From positions 372,001 through 436,000 of the forward strand of contig JAWZYV010016956.1 of the NCBI GenBank assembly GCA_038373885.1: a stretch of DNA of 64,000 nucleotides. The letters run 5' to 3'. The notes under the pieces are model-generated. The model did no database searches. It saw only the letters and a list, made by a program, of their open reading frames with translations, and was not told where the DNA came from. Made by a program: the position numbers and the translations under genes. Positions 1 to 11,605 of this stretch are shown one piece after another (within the stretch, counting starts at the first letter, position 1; every line of letters starts with the position of its first letter). This stretch comes from Cheiracanthium punctorium. Lineage: Eukaryota; Arthropoda; Arachnida; Araneae; Cheiracanthiidae.

Positions 1-125
1 TTTTTTTTTTTTTTGAGAAACTGATTTGTAGGGTGCTTGAATTTCTCGCAAAAAATTTTTTAATGTGAGAAAAAGAAAAAAAAAAGTGAGATTCTTGCAT
101 TCTCTTGCTTTAGTGTAAACACTGC

Positions 126-290
126 TGTACAACTAGGTTGCTTAATCCACTGTAGTTTTTTTTAAATTAAGAACAGGACAGTGTTTGCCCAGTTTATGTT
201 AGCTGTACAACTAGGTTGCTTAATTCACCGAAGTTTTTTTAGGTTAAAAATGGTCTACTATTTGGTCATTTTAAATTAGCTGTTTAGGGA
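126..290. repeat. 78-bp tandem repeat, two copies plus a partial
   Basis: The motif TGTACAACTAGGTTGCTTAA occurs at 126 and 204, each followed by a T-run and a GTTTGCCCAGTTT-like stretch. The third unit is partial. The same family appears on the opposite strand at 56660-56830, so it is a dispersed repeat and not a local duplication. No coding potential is visible. Confidence 0.75.
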
Positions 291-1011
291 GTTGCTGAGT
301 TTGCAATGTTTTATAGGTTACATATGGACCGTCAGTTGAAGATTTTTGATTCATTTTGTAATGAATCTGATGTTTCTATCTGTTTCTATAATTTACATGC
401 AAAAATTATATGGCTTTGCTTTGTTGAAGGTGCAGAATGGTTGGCGACTGCTAAGTGGCTCCACCAGCAACTGTCACCATGTTTACATGGGGCTCGTACC
501 ATCTGGGTAAAAATTACCAAGCTGAGTTTTTCAGTAATTATTAGATTGTGGAACACATGACAGTTGTGAAAGCCTGGTCCTTCACTTCTATGACCTTCTC
601 CAATTTCTTGACCCTTTAATGATGGTAGGCACCTTAATAATTAAATAACTATTAGAAAGAGGGGAACACAGGAAGGGGACATTTTAAAAACTGTAAATTT
701 ATTGAGTTCCTTTAAAACAAATAAATAATTCTACAATTATATTATAAGTTAAGTAAAATAATAATGCACTTACTGATGAACACTCAGATGTTTCCATTTC
801 CTCAATTTCTGATGTCTTCAAATTTGTAGAACTAAAAAAAAAAAACTTGCTAAAACCTCTTAATTGAAAAATTTAATTCATTTGCATTGAAATTTTAATC
901 AACAGAATTAAGAAAAAATGTATGTAGAATAATTTGGGAATTAAATTTAAACAATATAACAGACATCAAAATTAAACAGCAAACTTCATGATTTTACAGA
1001 AAAAATAAGTA
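291..1011. other. Non-coding interval, nothing recognised
   Basis: AT-rich sequence with short A and T runs. The only open frame (306-560) has no recognisable domain and no splice context. I see no TE ends or RNA genes. Confidence 0.5.
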
Positions 1012-1019
1012 GAGCCTCA

Positions 1020-1183
1020 CAGTGGTGTAGGAAAGCGGCAGGCTTAGGGGGCTCAACCCCCCAAACTGTTGGAGGAAGGTGAAAATTACCACAAATCAGC
1101 ATAATATGGTGTCTTTTTTTGCTCCAGAATCGATCTAAACATACTGAGCCCTCCCCCAAACTCAGCGAATTGCTACACTACTG
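1020..1183. mobile_element. 164-bp hAT-type MITE
   Basis: The element begins CAGTGGTGTAG and ends CTACACTACTG, so the ends are near-perfect inverted repeats. It is flanked by GAGCCTCA (1012-1019) and GAGCCGCA (1184-1191), an 8-bp target duplication with one mismatch. The interior carries a G-run and a C-run and no ORF. An 8-bp duplication with CA...TG ends is the hAT signature. The same layout recurs at 56264-56432. Confidence 0.7.
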
Positions 1184-1437
1184 GAGCCGCATGTTACAAA
1201 TTTTACAGAATACTGATATGGGTAAATAAAATGTAAATAAAATGAGTGAGAAACGTTACTTTTACAGTCAGGCTTGGAATCTGTTTTTAACAGCTTTAAT
1301 ATTAAAAAAAATTCACAAACCTTAATAGGTAGATCTTGAAAATGAGGGAAAAGCTCCAACCAAGGCCATACAAATTAACGATAAACCACTTCCACTATAA
1401 ATATGTACAGGTTTTTATTTGTCTTTTTGTATTAACC

Positions 1438-1998
1438 AATGGAGAAAAACTTTCTGCAGACAGAAAAGCTGCAGAGAAATTTGTTGAAGAATTTTCCTCT
1501 TTTGTTGCTGCAGAGAACCTAACACCTGAACAAATCTTTACTGTAGATGAAACTGGCTTTTTTTTTTATAGATGTTTACCACAGAGGGCATTTATGACCA
1601 TTGAAGAACGTGCACCATCAGGAGTAAAGGAGGCCAAAGAAAGAGTCACGGTCTTTGTCTGCAGAAGAAACATATAGATGTAAATTACTGGTGGTGGCAA
1701 AAAGTAAACAACCACGTGCATTGAAAGGCCTAAAGAATTTACCAGTAATCTATCAAAGCAATAAACGGGCCTAGATCACCAAAGAAATTATGGCTGAATG
1801 GTTTATAAACCATTTTGTGAAAGCCAGAAGTCATTGTTTAGGTCTAGGTTTGCCAGCAGACAGTAAAATTTTACTGCTGTAAGATAATTGTACTGCCCAT
1901 CTCGATCCATTGGTTTTGTCTTCAGACAATGTTATTTTAAAATTTTTACCTCCAAACACAACCTCCTTAATTCAACCAATGGACCAGGGTATTATTAA
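1438..1998 (+). pseudogene. Tigger/pogo transposase fragment (DDE region)
   Basis: Translation gives the middle of a Tigger transposase: a GEKLSAD segment, the first catalytic block TVDETGFFF, KERVTVFVC, then after a frameshift near 1665 LLVVAKSKQPRALKGLK, the second block DNCTAHLDP, and LIQPMDQGI with the third aspartate. In-frame stops occur after SNKRA and before DNC. Similarity ends abruptly near 1998, where unrelated sequence begins. The helix-turn-helix N-terminus and C-terminus are missing. It matches the layout of the intact copy at 3179-4798 but differs at many residues, so it is a different, older subfamily. Confidence 0.85.
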
Positions 1999-2831
1999 AA
2001 GCAGGGTTTTAAAAAACCAGACCCGGGCGGGTTTTATTGGGTTTTTTGGGATTTAAATTTTATAGTCTTATTTCAAAGCAGAATAATTTTAGTCTAAAAG
2101 AAAACTTTCATTACAAAATAATAATTAATTAATTAAAATATAAAAATAACTTCAACTTTTATGCAGTACTATCTTTTTCTGCTGGTGTTTATAAAGGGTT
2201 CCTAATTTGTTTTACGACCATATAGAAGTATATTATTGTTCACTTAGAAAAATATGTTGTTTTTGATTGGCTGCTTTTTATTACTTTTTTAATTTATGAA
2301 CTTTTAAACTTTTTTTACTTTTATGTTTTTAAGTCATAGTTATATTTCCTAGTTAGAATATAAGTCAGTAAACCCTTTGCAGGCCAACTTACTGCAGAAC
2401 TACTATTTATTTAATAATTTTCTTTACAGTTATTAATTTTTGCTCGAAATATATATTCCTTTTTACTGTAAAAAATCTAGAATTAATATGTCTGATATTA
2501 AATCCCACATAAGCAATGTATAATGAATCAGTTTTACATTTCTCAGTACTAAAGTAATGTAGCAACTAATAAAATACAAGATGGTTTCCTGAACCTGAAT
2601 TCATTCTTGAGATGCATGCTTGTAAGCTGTAAGAGAGAGACATGTCCCATTCTTCTCTTATCTGGGAAAGGATTTTTTTTTTTTTTTCAGCACTCGGGTG
2701 CTATTTTTTTCAAACACGGGATTTTTGTGTACACAGCGGGCCATGGTCACTTTTCCGTTTGATCCGTATTTTCTGCAGTGATTTGGTATTGCTAACGGAA
2801 ACATGGACTATCCCTTCAGATGATTTTCAAA
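1999..2831. other. Non-coding interval before the intact Tigger element
   Basis: AT-rich sequence with homopolymer runs. The small open frames at 2642-3017 straddle the left end of the Tigger element and are not credible genes. Nothing else is recognised. Confidence 0.5.
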
Positions 2832-2833
2832 TA

Positions 2834-5401
2834 CAGTTCAACCTCGAAAATCCGGACCTCGAAAATCCGGATACTTTTTGCAGAATTTGCAAGGGGTTAT
2901 TTTCGTTTTCCCGCTCCGCCGGTAGATGGCGCTACTAAATTTTTGATGTTTCATTTGCGATCAACCGATGTGTATATGTCAATGACATCACTTAAAAGTC
3001 AAGTTCTTATAGGTTAGATTCATGTTCTTGGAAAGCATACGTCATTGCTAAAATCTGTCGCTAGCGCTAATCCGTCCATACTCATACTTTACAGTACAGT
3101 AATCGCCAAAGCGGTTGAGACTTGGTCGATTAGCACATGTTTTATTTTTTTTAAGCTGAGTACGGTGATTAACCTACAATGGCCAGTAGTGGAAAAAGAA
3201 AGCATAATTCTCTAGCAATAACAGATAAAGTAGCATTGCTGAAGAAATACCAGGAAGGTACGTTTGTTCGTAAATTGTGCGAGGATTATGCAATTGGGAA
3301 GTCGACTGTTTATGATCTGATCAAACAAAAAGAAAAGATCCTTCAGTTTTTTGCGGAATCCGATTCACCGATCAACATGAAAAAAAGGAAAACTCTACAT
3401 AAACCAAATAATGAAGAGCTGGACAAAGTTCTAATCGAATGGATTAGACAGAAGCGGAGTGAGAACGTACCGCTTACGGGTCCCATGATAACGGAGCAAG
3501 CTAAAATCTTCCATGAAAAACTAAAGGTAAGTTCACCCTGCAATTACTCATCTGGATGGCTGGAAAAGTTCAAGAACCGGCATGGTATTAGAGAATTACG
3601 AATATGCGGTGAAAAGGCCAGCGCAGATGAAGAAGCCAGCGAATTTTTTGTGGAGGAATTTACAAAAATGGTGGCTAGTGAACAATTATCCCTCGAACTC
3701 ATTTATAATGCAGACGAAACGTCTTTGTTTTGGCGCTATGTACCCCGAAAGACTCTGGCAACATCGGATGAAAAAAATCCTTCTGGAGTAAAAGATATTA
3801 AAGAAAGACTCACTGTCTTAGCGTGCGCCAATGCTGCAGGCAGTCACAAATTAAAATTATTAGTTATTGGCAAGAGTGCACGTCCTCGAGCGTTAAAAGG
3901 ATTAAATGTAAATCCCGTCATTTATAGATCGAACAAACGTGCGTGGGTCACCAAGGAATTATTTACTGAATGGTACGAAAACTATTTTGTTCCGCAAACA
4001 CGTGCTCACCAACAATCAATAGGCTTGCCTGACGACGCAAAGATCACATTAATTTTGGATAATTGTTCTGCTCACCCCAGCGCCACAGTTCTAGAGAAAA
4101 ACGACATTCAGATTCTATTTTTGCCGCCCAACTGCACATCATTAATACAACCTATGGATATGGGATTATTACGTTCATTAAAATGCCGCTACAAAAGTGA
4201 CTTTTTACGGAAAATGCTTAGTTACATTAATGATCACAAAAGCATTTCCGAATTTCTGAAGAACTTCAATATAAAAGATGCTATATGGTGTGCTGCAAAT
4301 GCATGGAGGGAAATCAACGAAGAAATTCTACAAAATGCGTGGCGCAATCTACTACCAACTATAATATTTAACGACTCCACAGACGATAGCAGTGCAAGCT
4401 TCAAAGGTTTCCCGACATCTCAGAAAGAAACAGAGATGGCTCAGTTGTTAGATTATGCAAAATATGGAAAATTAAATTTGGAAAAATCAGATATTGAGGA
4501 AGTAATGGATATAGACGATGTGCCATGTGTCTATTCACTAAACGACGATGAAATTGTAGAAAGCGTGCTCAAGAGTAACACCCAAACTGTTGAAGACGAC
4601 AGCGACAATGAAAGTTGTGATGAAAAAATTTCGACTGCGGATTTAATGAATGCATTGGATACAGCGATCAAAGGATTAGAACAACGAGACTTTATTTCTG
4701 AACACGAAATTTTGTCCGTTTACCGGATACGAGAAAAAGTAATTTCTCAAAAACCCAAACTTAAGCAACAGACATTGCTTGAAATGTTTGAAAGATAAAA
4801 ATGTATTTTTTTTTTTTTGTGTGTGTGCGATTTTTCATTGCTTATTTGTTGCTATGTATGTATTAATACTGCATTGAATTGCTTTCCCCATAGATTGTTT
4901 TAAAGTATAAATATAATTTAGGAAGTTTACGGGCAGGGAAAAAAAAACCAAACAAAATTCGCACGCTTGTCAGTAAAACGGAAGAGATGTGTGAGGGGGA
5001 GAAACGGGGGCTCCTTTTACGTAAACAAGTGTATCCTTTCAGACAGCTGTTTAGCTGATAACGGAATATGAGTAAGCACGGATCCACTAGGTAATTGTTT
5101 TATGCTTTGAATGTTGTTTCATGTCTTTTTTAAATTACTTTTGATGATTGAAGCTCTGATTTTTTTTTTTTTTAAACACTCAGTATTTCTTTACATGCCA
5201 TAGTTAATCTTTTACCGTAATAATAGCGAAAAGGGGGCATTTATTCAGTACTATTTCCAAAAGCAAACAAAATTCACGTAAAAAGCGCGAGGGGGGTCGA
5301 TGACTTTTGCAATAATTTTAAAAAATATCTAAAATCCGGAAATTTCCAAAAATCTTGAATTGCCGAGATTTTCGCGATTCCGGATTTTTGAGGTTGTACT
5401 G
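2834..5401 (+). mobile_element. Complete Tigger (pogo-like) DNA transposon
   Basis: The left end reads CAGTTCAACCTCGAAAATCC and the reverse complement of the right end reads CAGTACAACCTCAAAAATCC. Over 23 bases the ends match at 21. Both sides carry TA (2832-2833 and 5402-5403), the target duplication of the Tc1/mariner superfamily. One long open transposase frame lies inside, with about 345 bp of 5' and 600 bp of 3' non-coding sequence. Intact ends plus an undamaged frame suggest a recent insertion. Confidence 0.95.
3179..4798 (+). CDS. Tigger/pogo-family transposase, open frame
   Basis: This 539-residue protein should bind the terminal repeats of its own element and cut and rejoin DNA in the nucleus. 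An N-terminal Psq-type helix-turn-helix spans about residues 5-55 (KRKHNSLAITDKVALLKKY, then KLCEDYAIGKSTVYDLIK). A CENP-B-type helix-turn-helix follows at about 75-140. The DDE domain has IYNADETSLFW (D179), LILDNCSAHP (D294) and LIQPMDMGLLR (D327). The last pair spacing fits the DD32D pattern of Tigger. The C-terminus is acidic and ends QQTLLEMFER. The ATG at 3179 follows stops and gives the expected N-terminus. There is no frameshift or stop, so the gene may be active. Expression cannot be judged. Confidence 0.93.
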   Translation: MASSGKRKHNSLAITDKVALLKKYQEGTFVRKLCEDYAIGKSTVYDLIKQKEKILQFFAESDSPINMKKRKTLHKPNNEELDKVLIEWIRQKRSENVPLTGPMITEQAKIFHEKLKVSSPCNYSSGWLEKFKNRHGIRELRICGEKASADEEASEFFVEEFTKMVASEQLSLELIYNADETSLFWRYVPRKTLATSDEKNPSGVKDIKERLTVLACANAAGSHKLKLLVIGKSARPRALKGLNVNPVIYRSNKRAWVTKELFTEWYENYFVPQTRAHQQSIGLPDDAKITLILDNCSAHPSATVLEKNDIQILFLPPNCTSLIQPMDMGLLRSLKCRYKSDFLRKMLSYINDHKSISEFLKNFNIKDAIWCAANAWREINEEILQNAWRNLLPTIIFNDSTDDSSASFKGFPTSQKETEMAQLLDYAKYGKLNLEKSDIEEVMDIDDVPCVYSLNDDEIVESVLKSNTQTVEDDSDNESCDEKISTADLMNALDTAIKGLEQRDFISEHEILSVYRIREKVISQKPKLKQQTLLEMFER

Positions 5402-5403
5402 TA

Positions 5404-8400
5404 CAAGGATTCACTTGGGTCAAACGGATAGACAGTGGTTTCCAAAACAGAAAACCATCTGGAGTTATGATTTTTATAAAAGAAAACTTAATAAAACGCT
5501 ATACCCGTGCCTACACGAGCCAGATCAATGGTGTTCTAATGGTCATTACGTATATTCAAGATGTTGTCTATATTCAAGATACGCGTTTGCGTATGAATAA
5601 ACAACACACTTTGAGATTAGTATAATCAGTACGTCGCATTATTTATTTTGCTTTCCTTTTGAAACAGTAACGCTTATACTACGCATTAAGAATCCGGGTT
5701 ACCCCAACGCAGAACATGCCGAAATCGGCGACGTGCGTCGCAGAACAAAGAGCTCCGCTGCAGAACAATTACGGATGAGGACTGAAAAGGGAGAGAGAGG
5801 GGAGAAATCAATCACTTTAAACAGAAAGTCAAACTCAAAAGCCAGACAGCAATCTGGAGGGATACCATTTCCTCTCCTGCATCCAGGCATAGAAAGAATA
5901 TATTCCTTTGTGTGTGTGTGGGGGGGGGGAGATGACACGGCGGCAATTAGTCAAAAGTGAATTATCACCCAAAAGGCGCCTGATCATCTCCTTCTGGGAG
6001 AGCGCCACCTTTTTGGACCCCACATGTGGAGAACGGACAGCGCTTATCACTTCAATATCATTCACATTCATTTTCTAGCTACGTTTTTTCCCCCGGTAAA
6101 TATGTCTGCTCGAGACAAAGTTCCTTGATTTGAGTGTAATACTCCTATAATTTTTAAAAATTATAGGAACATATAAAACTGAGAATTGTTATGTGCGACC
6201 CCTTTAAAAAAATTGGATTAAAACGGCTCCTTTACAAAAATACAATCGATTAAAATGGCCACTTCAAAATTACAAGTACTAAAATTAGACCTTCATACAT
6301 GCAACCCGTTAAAATGCATTTTTGCAAATAATTTACCCTTTCTGAATAGGATGTTTATTAAATAGCTTTTTTATTTCATCTTTCGTGAGCTATGAGCTGA
6401 CCTTAAAGGTGCCTCTCCGATGTTTGTTTTCTGCTGACACAACAAGAAAACGCGATCAGGATTTTCAAACAAATATGCGCGCATACTTAGAAAGGAAAAG
6501 GGAGATTAAGCAATTCCGCCTGTCGATCTTGATACTGCAATGTCAGAAGTTATGTTTAGTAACTACATGGTTGCAAATTATTTAATAAATATTCATAATT
6601 TCAGATTTTACCGCCGTAGCAAATGCAGTAACGATGCTCCGGATGTTTCGCGCTCTTGCAAGTTTATGCTGTGAACGATTGTTTTGTTAAACTGGTCTTC
6701 CTATTACAGTTTATTCATAATTATTATAGATAATACTATGCTTTAAGTAATTATGGATGCATTTAGAAATGCAAAAGTACTATAAACGGGTCCGAAAATT
6801 TACGCGATTTCGAAACATCGGTCTGAAAATCTTGAGAATTGCGACATTTTGCGAATGCAACATTTGAATATTTTATGGTTTTTGTTGCCATTAAGAATAT
6901 TTAGCCTTACTTATATAAAAATTAACATCGATAGCGTATGATAAATTTAAATTATTGGCCCGATTATCTCTTCTGAAAAATCGAAAAATTCAATATATTT
7001 TATTAAAAACTGTACAGAATTCTGCAAGTTTTTTTTCTCCATACTCATTTAACTCCCCAGAAAAAGATGGAAAGAAAGCTGTATATAAAATGTCAGCAGT
7101 GCAAACACATATCAACTTTCCAGGCCCATCGTCACCAAAGAAACGTCTCATTATATTTGCACTAGCACTTTTGCATACTTCATGACAAGGAGACACAGGG
7201 TCTGAAGTGCACCAGACTTCTGAGCATTTGGTTGTAGGGAGGGGGGGGGGGGGAAGATTATAAAGGAAGAGAAAAGATTTTAAATATGAAATACCCAGAA
7301 GTCTTAAGGAACAAAAGTCTTTTTATTGAGAAAATTATTTTACTTTTATTTTCATTCTCTATTTTGCAAAGTTCAAACAATTAAAATATTATAGTTAATG
7401 CATAAAAATATTAATAACTCTTCTGTTCAAAATAACCCTATAATGGTATAAATATCTATTCCAGTTATTCAATATTTATTCCACTACAAATTCCAGTTCT
7501 TAATTAATTTTTTTTTAATAGACAACAATAGCTAAAAATTTTTTCAGGATTATCATGCAGCCATAATAAATATTCCGTTGATATTAACAATCAGCTGGTC
7601 ATCTATTTAAGTGGTAATATTGAAATAGCCGGAAAGGAGATAAAACATTTGCCTCCCCGTCTAGCTCACAAAGAAAACCACAAAGCAGTCTGTAACTTTA
7701 AGCCACAAAGTAAGAAAGGGGAAAGAAATTATGTTTTGACAATAAATTTCTAACTTTTGAACAAATTAAGATGTCTTTCTAAAATTTAGACTCTGAATCA
7801 ATTTTTGCATTTAAAAGTGATCCCCAAATTTTCAAACAAATCGGTCCATTAATAAAAAAATTATAGATGAATTAGTTTTTACACAGTTGATTTCCATCCC
7901 CCTTCTCATCAAGGTCCGCTACTACCCGGACTGGGCCTCCCGAGTGCTTCCGGGAAGGGGGAAAGAGGGCAGGAGAGTTCTATTACCATAGCAGTTGTGC
8001 AAATTCCTCCTTTTCATTTGACAAGTATCATTAACACATTAGGTGTAAGCAAACAAATAACAGTTAAACAAATAAAAGGGCTAAAGAAACTTTCTTAGAG
8101 ATTAAAATGAACTTCGCTGGCAAAAGAAGGTGTCTAGTTTTTCATCATCGGGGCGCTAACGAATTTTTTTTTAAAGGGCATCGGGCGCGGCGCACCACTG
8201 ACCTCGCCTAGAATGAGCTCAGCAGATTATAAATATCAAAATTAGCAATATAATACACAAATGATTTTGATAACAATAGAATTTAATGATATTTGATTCT
8301 TTATCCCATTAAATATTTAGCTGCTTCATCAAAATTGAACAACCCAGCACACAGGAAAAGCCCGCTACTGTTTTTTTTTTTTTTGTTTTTTTTTTTGTTT

Positions 8401-9182
8401 GTTTTGAGGGGGATTCTGTGTGGCATTGCAAGAATCGCGGAATCCCTCAGTCTAGTGCGAAACCTGAGTTAACAAACGATAGAATTCGTCTGGCCGGTAG
8501 TCAGAAAGTCGTAAATCGCCAGTTTTTTAAGTTTAATCGCCACCTGGCGACTGGCGACCGGGAATTTTAAGCTTTAGTTCGAAATATTTTCTCTACATAT
8601 ATATATCTGTTCGGTTAATGTTTCATTTCCTTGTTACTTTGATAATTACACAAAGTTTCTCTAATTTCATTTAATATTTTAGATATAGGTTACGCTTACT
8701 AATATCCTAACATAATAGCCCTCTGTATATTAAGGTATATTTCCTGCAGAACATTTTTGGCTAGTTGAGAGAGCGTTGCAGAACATTGCAAAACATTCTG
8801 CTTTGGGGCCGGGTTACAAAAAAAAAAAAAAAAAAGAAGATCGCCACGCAAACGAGGATGGGTTACCAGAAAATATTGTCGCCAAGCATCGCCCTCTACT
8901 GCCGGGAAAAAAAATCGCCAAATTTGGCTGGTGTCGAGATAACGGAAAAGAACCGTGAGTTTGATCTCACTAGTTTTCAGAAACAAACCCTCAGTTAACT
9001 ATTGACAGTCTACATGCATGTTATTATAAAATTTTTGACACACTTCACATGAAAAAATATACATATATGCAGTTTTTCATCTAATTATACTTCAAAATAA
9101 GAAACTTTAATGAACAAGTTTATAAATAATCTATCAATCTGAACATTTTTTTAGACTAATAAACTTTAAAATAATGAAATTA
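5404..9182. other. Long non-coding interval with repeat debris
   Basis: No supported gene. It contains a 26-bp perfect palindrome (6143-6168, TCCTATAATTTTT and its complement), G-runs near 5920 and 7240, and sequence near 8480-8600 and 8800-8960 rich in TCGCCA/TGGCGA motifs that also appear near 11450-11560. This suggests related TE debris without definable ends. Confidence 0.5.
6143..6168. repeat. 26-bp perfect palindrome
   Basis: TCCTATAATTTTT is followed directly by its reverse complement, with no spacer. It may be a MITE core or random AT-rich symmetry. No flanking duplication was found. Confidence 0.6.
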
Positions 9183-9708
9183 CAGTGAAACCCTGATTTA
9201 ACGTTATCCCACCTATAACATCATTTTCCATTCGTCCCGAATATTTTCTATGCTTATAATGTTAAAAAATCTCTGTAATAACGTTACATTTCTCATATTT
9301 AGCATTTTTTTTCGGCATCACAAAAGTTGTATGATGATCGAAACAGTAAAGAGGAGGTAGATACAATTACCTCATCGATTCAAGCAATCTTAACTGTAAA
9401 AGTAATGAAAACTTTCAAGCTTTGAAGGTCAAGATTTTTTTTTTTTTTTTTAATTCATATGTATTCAAAATGAAATTTGTGATTGATAAAATAAAAACAA
9501 AACACGAACTAAATAACTGATTCCTTTAAAAATAATTTTGAAAACCAACGTCTACATTATTGTAGAAGATTAAATATATGGTAGTAACCTAAACTACACT
9601 ACATTTCATTTCTCAGCACTTTGTTTTTCTCCAGCCCCAAATCAGCATTTCCCTGGATATAACATTTTTTCTCTGTCTCTCGAAAGACGTTAAATCGGGG
9701 TTTCACTG
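9183..9708. mobile_element. 526-bp non-autonomous Tigger/pogo-type MITE
   Basis: The left end reads CAGTGAAACCCTGATTTAAC and the reverse complement of the right end reads CAGTGAAACCCCGATTTAAC, with one mismatch in 20. The left flank is TA and the right flank is CA, consistent with a decayed TA duplication. The CAGTGAAACC ends resemble pogo/Tigger family ends. No ORF is present. Confidence 0.8.
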
Positions 9709-10479
9709 CATATCCTATGTATGCACAAATTCAATATAATTTTTTTAAATGTTATATTTTTATTCAATTTTTGTTAATTTAAACGACAAGTATACATGTT
9801 TTCATTTCGAAAGAAGAAAAATTCTGAATTTGCTAGTCAGTGATCCTTTTTATACTACAATTCGGTATTCAGCCAAGTAGTAAATGGCAGAGTACTCAGT
9901 TACTCAGCCAAAATGCTACTCGGTACATCACTATCTGATTATGCTCAAATTAGGTATGCATATTACAGGTCACTGTCTTAGGTTTACTGTACAGATTTTA
10001 GTGCTCATAGGGCTTACAGCTTTTATACAGGGCTACAAAAATGTATTTTTATACAATGTGGCCTATACACTGAAATTATTTGAAAAGCATAGCATCTCAA
10101 CACTAAATTTATGATGAATAAAATTTATTTAAATGCTTAGTAAAGATCATCTTTTCAGTAAGTCGAGTACAGACTCTTCAGATAGCAACAACCATCACTA
10201 TCAAGACAGAGTACCATTAGCCCACACACTATATTTGGAGCGTTGTTTCACTTTCTATTTATGGTGTTTTGCATAAAAGAAAAGTTAAAAGCTTGATTCC
10301 AGAAAACTATACTAAAAACATTTTTAGCATAAATCAATCAACGATGAGAAATTTCAAATCAAGACACAGGCAAAATTTTAAATTGATTTTAATAAAGTTC
10401 AAATAAATAGCTTAAACACAAATTTTAAAAATTGATGATTTCACAAAATTTGTTTTTATTATTTTAAGTAACTATAAAT
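9709..10479. other. Non-coding interval
   Basis: AT-rich sequence without a supported gene. The frame at 9884-10114 has no recognisable features. Confidence 0.45.
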
Positions 10480-10487
10480 ACAATTAC

Positions 10488-11597
10488 GGTGCAGCTTTAG
10501 TATGGTTCCTTTGGCGCGCTTTATATTTGACGACTTTTTTGGCGCAATAAAGGATGTCAATATGGTAATCCCTCCGTCTGATTTTCCGGAGTGGAGAGCA
10601 TGGTAACCCTAACCTCACGATGGATTCATCCGTGACGTCACAGATTCGAAAATGTTTTCCTCCGGCGAATCGCGAGCATTTGTTCCTTTATTTAACTTTT
10701 GGAGCCCCGTATTTCTTAGCACGCGAGGTTCGATGGTTGATCCGCCATTAAATTTTTTGCTTTATGGTTTTATTTTAATGGCTTTATTTTACATTAAATT
10801 TTATTATTATTTAATTATTTTTGAAATTTAAAATGGATGTTCAGGTTCATACTGACTGTTTATATACAGTTTTGTATGAATAAACATTCTTTTGATAGTA
10901 CGTTTCAGATTAATATTTTCGTTCTCGATTGTTTATTTGGTAAGGGTAGAAGCAACAAATAATTACGTTATTAATATTTTATAGAGTGAAATAATTTTAG
11001 ATATTTTGATTTTATAATTTCCATATTGCAATAGTTTAGCGATTTTAATCAAGGTATGTGATAAGCATTGTTTGTTTTATATTTGTTATGACTACATTTG
11101 TTTATTTGTTAAGGGTAGGAGCAAAAAATAATTTTGTTATTAATATAATATTTGATATTTAAATTTTATTATTTCAATATTGAAACAATTTAGCGATTTT
11201 AATTAAGGTATGAGATAAGCATTGTTTGTTATGATTTAAACTAGTTCTTCAGTTTACATAATCTTTTGTCAGAATGCTAAAATATATTTTAATTTGTCTT
11301 TTTTTGAGGGGCACAGCCCCCTCCTCACATAAAAAGAAAATTAAATTTTATTAAACCGAATCTATATGTACATGTAAGCTTGTTATCTGTTTAAATTTTT
11401 TTTTCATAAAAATATTTAAAAGCCATTAAAATAAATCATAGCAAAATTAATGGCGACGATCAATTATCTTGGAACCAGCGCCATCCGATCTGCCATATTG
11501 TTTACAATTGGCATCGGCAAGGCAAACTTGGGTTGGCGACAAGATTTTGTCGCCAAATCAAAAAATTGCCAAAAAGGGACCATACTAAAGCTGTTCC
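10488..11597. mobile_element. 1.1-kb non-autonomous DNA transposon with 8-bp duplication
   Basis: The left end is GGTGCAGCTTTAGTATGG and the reverse complement of the right end is GGAACAGCTTTAGTATGG. The flanks are identical 8-mers, ACAATTAC at 10480-10487 and 11598-11605. There is no transposase frame. An 8-bp duplication points to hAT or Merlin, but GG ends are unusual for hAT, so the superfamily is left open. A direct duplication lies inside (10930-11267). Confidence 0.85.
10930..11267. repeat. 169-bp tandem duplication inside the 10488-11597 element
   Basis: The segment starting TGTTTATTTGGTAAGGGTAG at 10930 recurs at 11099, diverged by substitutions and small indels. Both contain TTTAGCGATTTTAAT and GATAAGCATTGTTTG. 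Internal tandem units are common in non-autonomous transposons. Confidence 0.8.
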
Positions 11598-11605
11598 ACA
11601 ATTAC

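Noticed and set aside
8699..8986. Overlapping frames on both strands
   Set aside because: Low-complexity A/T-run sequence in repeat debris; no conserved motif.
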